Shown here: piece by piece, positions 53,196 to 61,620 of the stretch | Layout of the letters: the number at the start of each line of letters is the position of its first letter | Numbering within the stretch: the stretch's first letter is position 1 | NCBI RefSeq assembly: GCF_016786255.1 | Contig: NZ_JADMKT010000080.1 | Span: 70,796 to 134,795, forward strand | Length of the DNA stretch: 64,000 nt | From: Robertkochia sediminum | GTDB taxonomy: Bacteria > Bacteroidota > Bacteroidia > Flavobacteriales > Flavobacteriaceae | Direction: 5' to 3' | Translations under genes and position numbers: made by a program | The notes under the pieces: model-generated | Told to the model about the DNA's origin: nothing | What the model saw: the letters and a program-made list of their open reading frames with translations, nothing else | The model's database searches: none

Positions 53196-54217
53196 AGAAC
53201 AGGAGTAAGATATTGCTTATTTACACAGGAGGTACCATAGGTATGATCAAGGATTATAAGACCGGGGTGCTTCGCGCTTTTGATTTCGATAAGCTTCTGA
53301 TGCGTATTCCTGAATTATCCCATCTCGATTGTGAGATCGACACCTATGCCTTTGAAGATCCGCTGGATTCGTCTAATATGGATCCCGATCACTGGGTGCG
53401 TATAGCGAGCCTGGTGGAAGAGCACTACAAGCAATACGACGGGTTCGTGGTGCTGCACGGTAGTGATACCATGAGTTATTCGGCCTCGGTATTGAGCTTT
53501 ATGCTTGAAAACCTGGCCAAGCCTGTAATATTGACCGGTTCGCAATTGCCTATCGGAGATCTTCGTACCGATGCTAAAGAGAACCTGATCACGGCGATAG
53601 AGATCGCATCCTTAAAGAAGAACGGCAGGTCGGTGATCCGGGAGGTGTGTTTGTATTTTGAGTACAAGCTCTACCGCGGTAATCGCACTACAAAGATCAA
53701 TGCCGAACATTTTGAAGCCTTTGCTTCGATGAATTTTCCGCCCCTGGCAGAAAGCGGAGTGCATCTTAAGGTAAATCACCAATACCTCCTGCCAACGAGC
53801 AAAAAACCGTTGAAAGTGCATAAAGAGCTGGATAATCGCATCGCTGTGATCAAGCTCTTTCCGGGTATCACCAGGTCGGTGATCGCGGCACTAATGCTGC
53901 ATGCTGAGGTGCGGGCAGTTATTTTGGAGACCTATGGAGCAGGAAATGCACCTACCAGTACGTGGTTCACCGAATTGATCGAAGAGGCCATTGCTCAGGG
54001 TAAGCATGTGGTCAATGTGACCCAGTGTTCCGGAGGGAGTGTCATGATGGGGCATTACGAGACATCATCTCATCTTAAGCGACTTAAGGTGATCAATGGT
54101 AAAGATATCACCACGGAGGCTGCCGTAGCCAAACTTATGTACCTGCTCGGACAAGGCGTGGGGCCTAAGGTTTTCAAGACGATCTTCGAAACTTCCCTGC
54201 GTGGGGAGATGGTTTAA
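53192..54217 (+). CDS. ansA: L-asparaginase, type I (cytoplasmic)
   Basis: A 341-residue asparaginase: the first catalytic Thr is in YTGGTIGM (residues 11-18), the second Thr and Asp in HGSDTMSYSAS near residue 90, and TGSQLPIGDLRTDA follows. Absence of a signal peptide marks the cytoplasmic type I. It hydrolyses asparagine to aspartate and ammonia. It overlaps the upstream acyltransferase gene by four bases and is the last gene before tRNA-Ser. Confidence 0.94.
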   Translation: MKNRSKILLIYTGGTIGMIKDYKTGVLRAFDFDKLLMRIPELSHLDCEIDTYAFEDPLDSSNMDPDHWVRIASLVEEHYKQYDGFVVLHGSDTMSYSASVLSFMLENLAKPVILTGSQLPIGDLRTDAKENLITAIEIASLKKNGRSVIREVCLYFEYKLYRGNRTTKINAEHFEAFASMNFPPLAESGVHLKVNHQYLLPTSKKPLKVHKELDNRIAVIKLFPGITRSVIAALMLHAEVRAVILETYGAGNAPTSTWFTELIEEAIAQGKHVVNVTQCSGGSVMMGHYETSSHLKRLKVINGKDITTEAAVAKLMYLLGQGVGPKVFKTIFETSLRGEMV

Positions 54218-54298
54218 AATTAACGACGAGAATTTTATCAACTGAAAAAAAATTCGTTATTTGGCGCTCCAAATGTCGTAAGACGTCAAATAGAATAC

Positions 54299-54386
54299 AG
54301 AGAGGTGGCCGAGTGGTCGAAGGCGCACGCCTGGAAAGTGTGTATACGGCAAAACCGTATCGAGGGTTCGAATCCCTTCCTCTCTG
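54299..54386 (+). tRNA. tRNA-Ser(GGA)
   Basis: An 88-base type II tRNA. The acceptor arm AGAGAGG pairs with CCTCTCT; the D arm follows with GCC and GGC; the anticodon loop CTGGAAA has anticodon GGA (codons UCC and UCU) on a CACGC/GTGTG stem; a long variable arm ATACGG-CAAAA-CCGTAT and the T arm GGGTTCGAATCCC complete it. Discriminator is G, and CCA is not encoded. Confidence 0.97.
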
Positions 54387-54461
54387 CTTTGTATTTAACA
54401 TTTAATAACATTTTTTTTTTATCTTTAACCCTATTAACTAACAAATTTAAGTTTAGAAGAA

Positions 54462-55265
54462 ATGAAAAGACTATTCTCTATTCTGGCTGTAGCCGGATTA
54501 TTAGCTTTTACTGCGCCTAACGCCAACGCTCAGGATGAGGCTTCCGCTGTAACTGAAAATACCTCAGAAATCGTTGCAGCTGATGACGCTGCTGTTGCTC
54601 TTGTACAGGATGAGGCTGCTCCCGCAGAGGAGACAAGAACCTTCCACCAAGAGCTTAAGAATCGTTTCATCGAGGGTGGTGCAGGATTCATGGGGATCGT
54701 ACTTCTTTGTTTGATCCTTGGTCTGGCTGTAGCTATCGAAAGAATTATCTTCCTTAATATGGCTACTACCAACACTAAAAAGCTGGCTCAAAATGTAGAA
54801 GATGCTCTTGCCTCTGGTGGTGTTGAAGCTGCTAAAGAAGTTTGTCGTAACACTAAAGGGCCTGTTGCTTCTATTTACTATCAAGGACTTGACAGAATGG
54901 ACGAAGGTGTTGAAGCCGCTGAGAAAGCAGTTGTTGCTTACGGTGGTGTGCAAATGGGACAACTTGAGAAAAACGTTTCCTGGTTATCTCTCTTCATCGC
55001 GATCGCTCCGATGCTTGGGTTCATGGGTACAGTAATTGGTATGATCCAGGCATTTGATAAGATTAGTGCTGCGGGTGGACTTGATGCATCGCTTATTGCA
55101 GGTGATATTAAAGTGGCACTTCTTACTACAGTATTTGGTCTTATTGTGGCTATTATCCTTCAGATCTTTTACAACTACATCATCGCTAAGATCGATAGCA
55201 TTGTAAACGACATGGAAGATGCGTCTATCACTTTGGTAGATATGCTCGTAGCTCACAAAAAGTAA
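54462..55265 (+). CDS. exbB: ExbB/TolQ-type proton channel subunit
   Basis: A 267-residue MotA/TolQ/ExbB family protein. An N-terminal signal-like helix (ends at NAQ, residue 24) and an acidic linker precede three membrane helices: about 75-95, 160-185 (with MLGFMGTVIGMIQAF, the family core) and 215-240. It powers TonB or a similar energy transducer together with the ExbD proteins downstream. First gene of the operon 54462-56852. Confidence 0.92.
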   Translation: MKRLFSILAVAGLLAFTAPNANAQDEASAVTENTSEIVAADDAAVALVQDEAAPAEETRTFHQELKNRFIEGGAGFMGIVLLCLILGLAVAIERIIFLNMATTNTKKLAQNVEDALASGGVEAAKEVCRNTKGPVASIYYQGLDRMDEGVEAAEKAVVAYGGVQMGQLEKNVSWLSLFIAIAPMLGFMGTVIGMIQAFDKISAAGGLDASLIAGDIKVALLTTVFGLIVAIILQIFYNYIIAKIDSIVNDMEDASITLVDMLVAHKK

Positions 55266-55294
55266 TTTTTTAACAAGACCAAACAAAAAAGAAT

Positions 55295-55729
55295 ATGTAC
55301 AGAATAGCTAAAATATTAGCGATCATATTAGGAGTTGCAGGACTTGTGATATGGGTGATGATTGCCCGTAACGACGACCCCGCTTCATCTGGTATGGTTG
55401 ATTTAATGATCAATCTGGGGAAATGGATGACTATAATCACTGCAGTGGTAACCTTCGCGTTGGCCATCTGGCAGTTGATCACCCACCCGGAGAAACTGAA
55501 AAGAGCACTGATCTCTCTGGCCGTATTTGCGGTTGTTATTTTGGCAAGTTACTTCGTACTTTCTTCAGGTACCGATATTAACCTGGAAAGACTTGCTGCG
55601 AAAGGGATCTCAGTAGACGAAGGAACTTCAAGAACGGTAGGTGCCGGACTTTGGGCCTTTTACCTTCTTGCACTTATCGCCATCGTCTCTATGTTGTACG
55701 GTGGAGTAAAAAAGCTTTTAAACAACTAA
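55295..55729 (+). CDS. Four-helix membrane protein of the Exb operon
   Basis: A 144-residue integral membrane protein with hydrophobic segments at about 5-27, 38-60, 72-92 and 120-140, and no recognised domain. It lies between exbB and the first exbD with short gaps (29 and 1 bases), so it is part of the unit. Its conserved position next to ExbB/ExbD suggests an accessory subunit of the proton channel, but this is inference. Confidence 0.75.
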   Translation: MYRIAKILAIILGVAGLVIWVMIARNDDPASSGMVDLMINLGKWMTIITAVVTFALAIWQLITHPEKLKRALISLAVFAVVILASYFVLSSGTDINLERLAAKGISVDEGTSRTVGAGLWAFYLLALIAIVSMLYGGVKKLLNN

Positions 55730-55730
55730 T

Positions 55731-56354
55731 ATGGCAAGAAGAGGTGGAGCACCGGAAGTAAATGCAGGATCTATGGCAGATATTGCGTTCTTACTCCTGA
55801 TCTTTTTCCTGGTTACGACAACCATTGAAACAGACGCAGGACTGGACCGTAAGTTACCGCCTATGGATGATGCAACACCGGAAGATGTAATTATCAAACA
55901 AAAGAACATATTTACCGTAGAGGTAAATAAGAATAACCAACTGTTGGTAGAAGAGAACCTGATGCGTCTCGAAGATCTGAGAGCTGCAGCAGTGAAATTC
56001 CTCGACAACGGTGGGGGTGTAGGTGAAGAAGGAGAGCGTTGTGACTACTGTCGTGGAGACAGAGACCCGGCGTCTTCGGATCACCCTAACAAAGCGGTTA
56101 TCTCCCTGAGAAACGACCGTCTGACACAGTACAGTACTTATATCGCTGTACAGAATGAATTGGTAGCAGCTTATAACGAGCTTCGTAACAGGGAAGCAGA
56201 ACGCCTTTTTGGCCGTTCCTTTACGGATATGGAAGCAGATTATCTTGATCCTAAAACTCAGCAGAGTGTAAAAGATGAGCTGAAGCCAAGAATTGAAAGA
56301 ATCCAGGGAATGTATCCACAGAAACTGTCGGAGGCAGAACCAAAGAGTAACTAA
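55731..56354 (+). CDS. exbD: ExbD/TolR-type subunit with Cys pair
   Basis: A 207-residue ExbD. After ten N-terminal residues, SMADIAFLLLIFFLVTTT is the single membrane helix with the conserved channel Asp. The periplasmic domain carries an inserted segment with C104-D-Y-C107 (C-x-x-C) and a charged C-terminal helix. A CxxC in ExbD is not typical, so it could form a disulfide or bind a metal. Sits one base after the four-helix protein gene. Confidence 0.9.
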   Translation: MARRGGAPEVNAGSMADIAFLLLIFFLVTTTIETDAGLDRKLPPMDDATPEDVIIKQKNIFTVEVNKNNQLLVEENLMRLEDLRAAAVKFLDNGGGVGEEGERCDYCRGDRDPASSDHPNKAVISLRNDRLTQYSTYIAVQNELVAAYNELRNREAERLFGRSFTDMEADYLDPKTQQSVKDELKPRIERIQGMYPQKLSEAEPKSN

Positions 56355-56369
56355 AATTCATTAAAGACT

Positions 56370-56852
56370 ATGTCAAGATTTAAAAAGAAAAAAGATGGAG
56401 AAGTTCCTGCGGTATCAACTGCATCATTGCCGGATATCGTATTCATGCTCCTGTTCTTCTTTATGACAGTGACCGTAATGAAAGATAGCTCTTTGATGGT
56501 TCAAAATGAATTGCCTTTCGCTTCTGAAATTACGAAACTGGATAAGAAGGATCGAGTGATCTATATCTATGCCGGTAAGCCAAGTGCAAGATACCAGGAT
56601 ACTTACGGTAGTGCGCCGAAGATCCAGCTGAACGATAAGTTCGCCGATGTATCTGATGTAGCTGCATACGTGCTTGCAGAAAGAGCTCAGAAACGTGAAG
56701 AACTGCAAAACGTTCTAACCACTGCGCTTAAAGTAGATATGGATACGAACATGGGTCTGATATCAGATATCAAACAGGAATTGCGTAAAGTAAATGCATT
56801 GAAGATCAACTATACGACAAGATCAGGAGATGCATTCAGAAATATGCAATAA
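56370..56852 (+). CDS. exbD: Second ExbD/TolR-type subunit
   Basis: A 160-residue ExbD paralogue. The membrane segment LPDIVFMLLFFFMTVTV (about residues 20-37) keeps the conserved Asp. The periplasmic part has lost most similarity to the first ExbD and contains two tyrosine-rich strands and a helical end. Located 15 bases after the first exbD and followed by a terminator, so it is the last gene of the unit. Confidence 0.9.
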   Translation: MSRFKKKKDGEVPAVSTASLPDIVFMLLFFFMTVTVMKDSSLMVQNELPFASEITKLDKKDRVIYIYAGKPSARYQDTYGSAPKIQLNDKFADVSDVAAYVLAERAQKREELQNVLTTALKVDMDTNMGLISDIKQELRKVNALKINYTTRSGDAFRNMQ

Positions 56853-56880
56853 TCCATTTCGAATAAACTTTTATTAGTTA

Positions 56881-56917
56881 GAAAACGCTTCCGCCTTTTT
56901 TGGTTGGAAGCGTTTTT
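56881..56917 (+). terminator. Intrinsic terminator of the Exb operon
   Basis: GAAAACGCTTCC pairs with GGAAGCGTTTTTC around a 13-base loop and ends in a T run. It closes the operon before the outer-membrane barrel gene. Confidence 0.85.
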
Positions 56918-56943
56918 CTTTTTAATACCTTAGACTCGTGGTT

Positions 56944-57642
56944 ATGAAAAAAGCTGTTTCCTCTATTATTTTGCTCTTGAGCCTCTGGCCTGCTTTTGGG
57001 CAGCTGGATAGTCTCGCCGTGCAGATCAATGATGAAAAGTATTTTGAAGACCAGTTCTATGTTGGGGTGTATTACAATGCCTTGCTCGATCAGCCTACCG
57101 ATATCGGACAAAGTAAATTGTCTTATGGGGTGCATGGCGGATTTATAAAAGATCTGCCCCTGAACAAAAGCCGTACGGTAGCCATTGGCCTTGGGGCCGG
57201 TTTGGCTTATCAGAGTATTAATACCGAATTGCGCGCCCGTAAGTTGAGTAATGGGACCATTGTCTATAATCCTGTAGCCCCGGGACTAACTTACAGAAGG
57301 AACACCATATCTTTCGCTTCTGCAGAGCTTCCTTTGGAATTACGCTGGAGAGCATCCTCGCCCACCCGGTATAAGTTCTGGCGGGTATATGCCGGATTTA
57401 AATTGAACTACATATTGGAGGCTCGTTCGAGCTTCGTTACCCAGGATGTTAAGGAGAGTTTTAAGAACGATGATGTGAATTCATGGTTGTACGGTACCTA
57501 CCTGACCTTTGGATATAACACCTGGAACTTCTACATCTATTATCAGCTTAACACCTTATTTGAGGAAGGGGTACAGACTGCTTCCGGGGAACCTATCGAT
57601 TCCAGGTCGTTGCAGGTGGGGCTGATGTTCTATATCTTATAA
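56944..57642 (+). CDS. Outer-membrane beta-barrel protein (PorT-like)
   Basis: A 232-residue protein with signal peptide MKKAVSSIILLLSLWPAFGQ and a barrel of alternating aromatic strands, ending GLMFYIL. It resembles the small outer-membrane barrels annotated as porin or PorT-like in Flavobacteriaceae. Its position behind the ExbB/ExbD genes may suggest a role with a TonB-linked envelope process; the family name alone is not enough to claim type IX secretion. A GTG at 56938 would add two residues. Its end overlaps the convergent gene by six bases. Confidence 0.7.
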   Translation: MKKAVSSIILLLSLWPAFGQLDSLAVQINDEKYFEDQFYVGVYYNALLDQPTDIGQSKLSYGVHGGFIKDLPLNKSRTVAIGLGAGLAYQSINTELRARKLSNGTIVYNPVAPGLTYRRNTISFASAELPLELRWRASSPTRYKFWRVYAGFKLNYILEARSSFVTQDVKESFKNDDVNSWLYGTYLTFGYNTWNFYIYYQLNTLFEEGVQTASGEPIDSRSLQVGLMFYIL

Positions 57643-58242
57643 CCAGTACGAAAATGTGATGAGCTGGGTAATTGCTCCTAGTAACACGCCGGTGGCAAGC
57701 TCATGGGTTTTATTTGCCCTTTGATACAGTCGGGCCGAGGCTACGATGCCCATGATCAAAAAGAGGATGGAAAGCCCCAGGGTAATGTTCTTTTCGTAGT
57801 GAAAAGACAATCCTAATACAAATGTCGTGAGGCCGCCAATGCCTAACATATGCAGGCTTACCTTGTAGTTAAAATAAATAAGGAAAAGGGTTGCTAAAAG
57901 TGCTCCTATGATGCCGACAAAATAAAAATGTAGCTCACTGGAATAGCTGGACGGAATGATCTTGATCAGGGCAATATAACTTATGGCGATGTAAATGTAT
58001 AGGGGTATTTTACGCGTTTTGGCTTCATACAGGTTCGTTCTGCTTATCCACCCCAGGTTCCTTAACAAAAAGAAAAGCAATACCGGAATAGCTGCCGTAA
58101 CGATAAAAACGGCCGCCAGAATGGCTCTGATGTTTTCCGGGGGGCTGAACCTCGGCGTAATGAGAAAATACGCCAGCGTGCCTCCAAACGCTATGAAAAG
58201 CGGATTAAACAGGAAGCTTATGAGTTTGGGGATTAATTTCAT
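57637..58242 (-). CDS. PAP2-like membrane protein with altered active site
   Basis: A 201-residue membrane protein with about six hydrophobic segments. KVSLHMLGIGGLTTFVLG and ARLYQRANKTHELATG recall the second and third PAP2 phosphatase motifs: the third motif of active enzymes is SRxxxxxHxxxD and here reads ARLYQRANKTHELATG, with the final Asp replaced. It may be inactive or have another role. It overlaps the rpoN stop by one base and is probably co-transcribed with it. Confidence 0.65.
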   Translation of the reverse strand: MKLIPKLISFLFNPLFIAFGGTLAYFLITPRFSPPENIRAILAAVFIVTAAIPVLLFFLLRNLGWISRTNLYEAKTRKIPLYIYIAISYIALIKIIPSSYSSELHFYFVGIIGALLATLFLIYFNYKVSLHMLGIGGLTTFVLGLSFHYEKNITLGLSILFLIMGIVASARLYQRANKTHELATGVLLGAITQLITFSYWL

Positions 58243-59696
58243 CAGATCTCTTTTCTTAGACGGGCTACGGGTATGTTAAGTTGCTCCCTGTACTTAGCTA
58301 CCGTTCTACGGGCTATCGGATAGCCTTTTTCCTTTAGTAATGCGGCCAGCTTATCGTCGGTAAGTGGCTTTCTTTTATCTTCCTCTTCAATGAGGTTTTC
58401 CAGGATCTTTTTGATCTCCCGCGTAGATACATCCTCGCCCTCCTCGTTCTTCATGGCTTCGGAGAACAGATCCTTAATGAGTTTGGTGCCATACGGCGTG
58501 TCGACATATTTGCTGTTGGCTACCCTGGAAACGGTAGAAACATCCATATCGATCTTATCGGCAATATCTTTTAAGATCATCGGCTTCAGGTTGCGCTCAT
58601 CACCGGTAAGAAAGTAGTCCTTCTGGTAGTGCATGATCGCATTCATGGTCATGTACAGGGTTTCCTGTCGTTGTCGCACGGCATCGATGAACCATTTTGC
58701 TGCATCCAGCTTTTGCTTGATGAACATGACCGCATCTTTTTGGGATTTCGACTTTTCCTTGGAATCCTTATAGCCTTTGAGCATGTTGTTGTACTCCCGG
58801 GAAACATGCAGCTCGGGTGCATTACGGCCGTTTAGGGAAAGCTCCAGTTCGCCATCGATGATGCGAATGGTGAAATCGGGAACCACATGTTCTACGATAC
58901 GGTTGTTACCGGAATAGGCACCTCCGGGTTTTGGGTTGAGCTTTTCGATCTCATGTATGGCATCGCGAAGTTCTTCTTCGTCAATGTCATGGCGCTTCAT
59001 GAGCTTTTTGTAGTGCTTTTTACTGAAGGGTTCGAACGAACGCTCCAGGATGTCGATGGCCAGGTCTACTGCGGGAGTAGGGGTTTTGCTTTTAAGCTGA
59101 AGGAGGAGGCATTCTTCCAGATTTCTGGCGCCTACACCTGCGGGATCCAGCTGGTGTACGACCTGCAACACATGTAGTACTTCCTTTTCGTCTGTGTAGA
59201 TATTCTGGGTAAAAGCGAGGTCATCTACCAGGTCGGCAAGATCACGGCGTATATAACCGCTCTCATCAATGCTTCCTACAAGGAATTCTGCGATCTCGTA
59301 TTCCTGGGGCTTTAGCCTGTAGGTATTCAGTTGATTGATCAGGTACTGGTGGAACGTGGTTCCTGCGGCATAGGGTACTTGCTTGTCTTCGTCGTCACTG
59401 CTATAGTTGCTCGACTGCAGGCGGTATTCGGGGATCTCATCGTCACTCAGGTACTCATCAACGTTAATGTCGTCTGCATTGATCTGTTCACTGTCATTAT
59501 CCTGGTAGGGATCCTCCATGTCGTGCTCGGGCAGGTCAATTTCCTCCTTGCCGCTTTCCAACGCCGGATTCTCCTCTAATTCCTGCTTCATGCGCTGTTC
59601 AAAGGCCTGGGTGGGCAATTGAATAAGCTTCATCAGCTGGATCTGCTGAGGAGATAGTTTTTGAGATAATTTAAATTGGAGCGACTGCTTTAACAT
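58242..59696 (-). CDS. rpoN: RNA polymerase sigma-54 factor
   Basis: A 484-residue sigma-54. Region I begins LKQSLQFKLSQKLSPQQIQLMKLIQLPTQ; an acidic region II follows (about 55-105, many Asp and Glu); the C terminus has the RpoN box ARRTVAKYRE. It drives transcription with enhancer-binding ATPases. The downstream small membrane gene overlaps it by one base. Preceded on the same strand by asnS and its terminator. Confidence 0.97.
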   Translation of the reverse strand: MLKQSLQFKLSQKLSPQQIQLMKLIQLPTQAFEQRMKQELEENPALESGKEEIDLPEHDMEDPYQDNDSEQINADDINVDEYLSDDEIPEYRLQSSNYSSDDEDKQVPYAAGTTFHQYLINQLNTYRLKPQEYEIAEFLVGSIDESGYIRRDLADLVDDLAFTQNIYTDEKEVLHVLQVVHQLDPAGVGARNLEECLLLQLKSKTPTPAVDLAIDILERSFEPFSKKHYKKLMKRHDIDEEELRDAIHEIEKLNPKPGGAYSGNNRIVEHVVPDFTIRIIDGELELSLNGRNAPELHVSREYNNMLKGYKDSKEKSKSQKDAVMFIKQKLDAAKWFIDAVRQRQETLYMTMNAIMHYQKDYFLTGDERNLKPMILKDIADKIDMDVSTVSRVANSKYVDTPYGTKLIKDLFSEAMKNEEGEDVSTREIKKILENLIEEEDKRKPLTDDKLAALLKEKGYPIARRTVAKYREQLNIPVARLRKEI

Positions 59697-59725
59697 TACT
59701 TCTTTGTGCTTTGTATAAAAATAAA

Positions 59726-59762
59726 AAAACTAGCCATAGCATGCCTGCTAATGGCTAGTTTT
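59726..59762 (-). terminator. Intrinsic terminator after asnS
   Basis: On the minus strand AAAACTAGCCAT pairs with ATGGCTAGTTTT around a 13-base loop, followed by T. It separates asnS from rpoN. Confidence 0.85.
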
Positions 59763-59788
59763 ATTAAGATGTCTTAAGGATGTGGTTC

Positions 59789-61228
59789 CTAGAACTCTGC
59801 ATTCTGCGGTGTCCTCGGGAAAGGGATCACATCGCGAATGTTGGTCATACCGGTAGCGAAAAGTACCAGTCGCTCAAATCCGAGTCCGAATCCGCTGTGA
59901 ACTGCAGTTCCGAATTTTCTAAGGTCCAGGTACCACCAGAGTTCCTTCTCGTCGATTCCCATTTCTTTAACCTTCTCCATGAGTACGTCGAGGCGTTCTT
60001 CCCTTTGTGATCCTCCAACGATCTCTCCGATCCCCGGAAAGAGGATGTCCATGGCGCGAACCGTATTGCCGTCCTCGTTCAGGCGCATATAGAAAGCCTT
60101 GATCTTAGCAGGGTAATCGAACAGGATCACCGGAGCCTTAAAGTGCTTCTCTACCAGGTAGCGTTCGTGCTCACTTTGGAGGTCGGCACCCCATTCCTCA
60201 ATGAGGTATTGGAATTTCTTTTTCTTATTAGGCTTGCTGTTCTTGAGAATGTCTATCGCCTCGGTATAGCTTACCCTTTTGAAATTATTGTCAAGTACGA
60301 ATCTGATCTTCTCGCGGAGGGTCATTTCGCTGCGTTCGTTTTGCGGCTTGCTCTTTTCTTCCTGTAGTAAACGGTTTTCAAGGAATTCAAGGTCGTCTCC
60401 ACAGTGGTCTAATACATATTTAAGTACGTATTTGATAAAGTCTTCTGCAAGGTCCATATTCCCGTCGAGGTCCATAAAAGCTACCTCCGGCTCGATCATC
60501 CAGAACTCTGCCAGGTGTCGGGAAGTGTTTGAATTCTCTGCTCTGAAGGTAGGGCCAAAGGTGTATACCTTACCCAATCCCATGGCAAAGGTCTCGGCTT
60601 CAAGCTGACCTGATACCGTAAGGTTGGTCTCCTTGCCAAAGAAGTCTTTTTTGTAATCAACTTCCCCTTCTTCGTTTAATGGAGGATTTTTGGCGTCTAA
60701 GGCGCTTACGCGGAACATTTCTCCCGCTCCCTCGGCATCAGAACCGGTGATGATAGGTGTGTTTACGTAGAAGAAATCATTCTGACGGAAATACTGATGA
60801 ATCGCAAAAGAAAGTGCCGATCGCACGCGCATGACCGCTCCAAAGGTGTTGGTACGAACACGAAGGTGGGCCTTCTCTCTTAAGAATTCTAAGGAGTGTT
60901 TCTTGGGTTGTATCGGATAGGTTTCCGGATCAGAATCACCAAGCACCTCCAACTTGCTTACCTGTATCTCGAACTTTTGTCCGCGGCCCTGGCTCTCAAC
61001 GAGGGTTCCTGTAACGGCGATCGCCGCTCCCGTAGTAAGGCGCTTAAGGGTTTCTTCAGGTGTATTTTCAAAATCGACCACACACTGAATGTTGTGAATT
61101 GTAGATCCGTCATTAAGGGCAATAAAACGGTTGGAACGAAATGTACGAATCCATCCTTTTGCAGTGACTTCCTGCAAAAGTGCCTTGCCCTGTAGTAGTT
61201 CTTTTATATTGTGTACTGCTAGTGCCAT
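59789..61228 (-). CDS. asnS: Asparagine--tRNA ligase
   Basis: A 479-residue class II synthetase. The N-terminal OB anticodon-binding domain starts near residue 20 ([12 protein letters not shown]); motif 2 is [19 protein letters not shown] and motif 3 [16 protein letters not shown]. It charges tRNA-Asn. I chose ATG 61228: an upstream ATG at 61252 would begin inside the -7 element at 61250-61257. It has its own terminator. Confidence 0.96.
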   Translation of the reverse strand: MALAVHNIKELLQGKALLQEVTAKGWIRTFRSNRFIALNDGSTIHNIQCVVDFENTPEETLKRLTTGAAIAVTGTLVESQGRGQKFEIQVSKLEVLGDSDPETYPIQPKKHSLEFLREKAHLRVRTNTFGAVMRVRSALSFAIHQYFRQNDFFYVNTPIITGSDAEGAGEMFRVSALDAKNPPLNEEGEVDYKKDFFGKETNLTVSGQLEAETFAMGLGKVYTFGPTFRAENSNTSRHLAEFWMIEPEVAFMDLDGNMDLAEDFIKYVLKYVLDHCGDDLEFLENRLLQEEKSKPQNERSEMTLREKIRFVLDNNFKRVSYTEAIDILKNSKPNKKKKFQYLIEEWGADLQSEHERYLVEKHFKAPVILFDYPAKIKAFYMRLNEDGNTVRAMDILFPGIGEIVGGSQREERLDVLMEKVKEMGIDEKELWWYLDLRKFGTAVHSGFGLGFERLVLFATGMTNIRDVIPFPRTPQNAEF

Positions 61229-61249
61229 TGTATTGTCAATTTTGAGGGT

Positions 61250-61257
61250 CAAAGATA
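61250..61257 (-). promoter_or_regulatory. -7 element (minus-strand TATCTTTG) of asnS
   Basis: Perfect TAnnTTTG on the minus strand, 21 bases before ATG 61228. Decides in favour of the shorter start. Confidence 0.55.
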
Positions 61258-61575
61258 AAATATTTCCGTCTTAACCGCGCATGATGCTATAGGGAAATAT
61301 TAATTCGACCATCTCATAGCTTAAACAGTTATCGTAAGATTACCTGGGGGTTATATTCGATAAAATAACGGGTATAGTCGATATAATTCCTTATAATTGT
61401 AAGACATTATACCTTTTATTGGTAAATTTACCCTCGCATTTGATCTTGAAATTAGATGAAATGTGCAAAAAATACTATAGAAAGATTTTAGATGGTCGGG
61501 ATTTCGGGATTTAGCGTATAGGTCTTGAGTGTCACATTATATCTTATTACAATGTAGGTTTGGGGGAACCTCGAA

Positions 61576-61617
61576 AGTCTGCTTGGGTGCTTCGGCATCC
61601 GGCAGGCTTTTTTTTTT
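61576..61617 (+). terminator. Orphan plus-strand terminator hairpin
   Basis: A 15-base and a 14-base arm with a TTCG tetraloop pair well and are followed by T10 on the plus strand. Flanking genes are both on the minus strand, so nothing upstream needs it. Read on the minus strand it is followed by only a weak T run. Confidence 0.7.
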
Positions 61618-61620
61618 AGG

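Larger units (their letters stand above)
61229..61620. other. Intergenic stretch between the MMPL stop and asnS
   Basis: This 392-base AT-rich gap contains the asnS -7 element and, near its right end, a plus-strand hairpin with a T10 run (61576-61617). I see no coding gene. A plus-strand TAGGTTTG (61555-61562) just before the hairpin is a possible -7 element. Confidence 0.6.

Noticed and set aside
54174-54520. Short open frames on both strands across tRNA-Ser
   Set aside because: They are the usual translations of a tRNA-Ser sequence and have no gene context; the tRNA fully explains the region.
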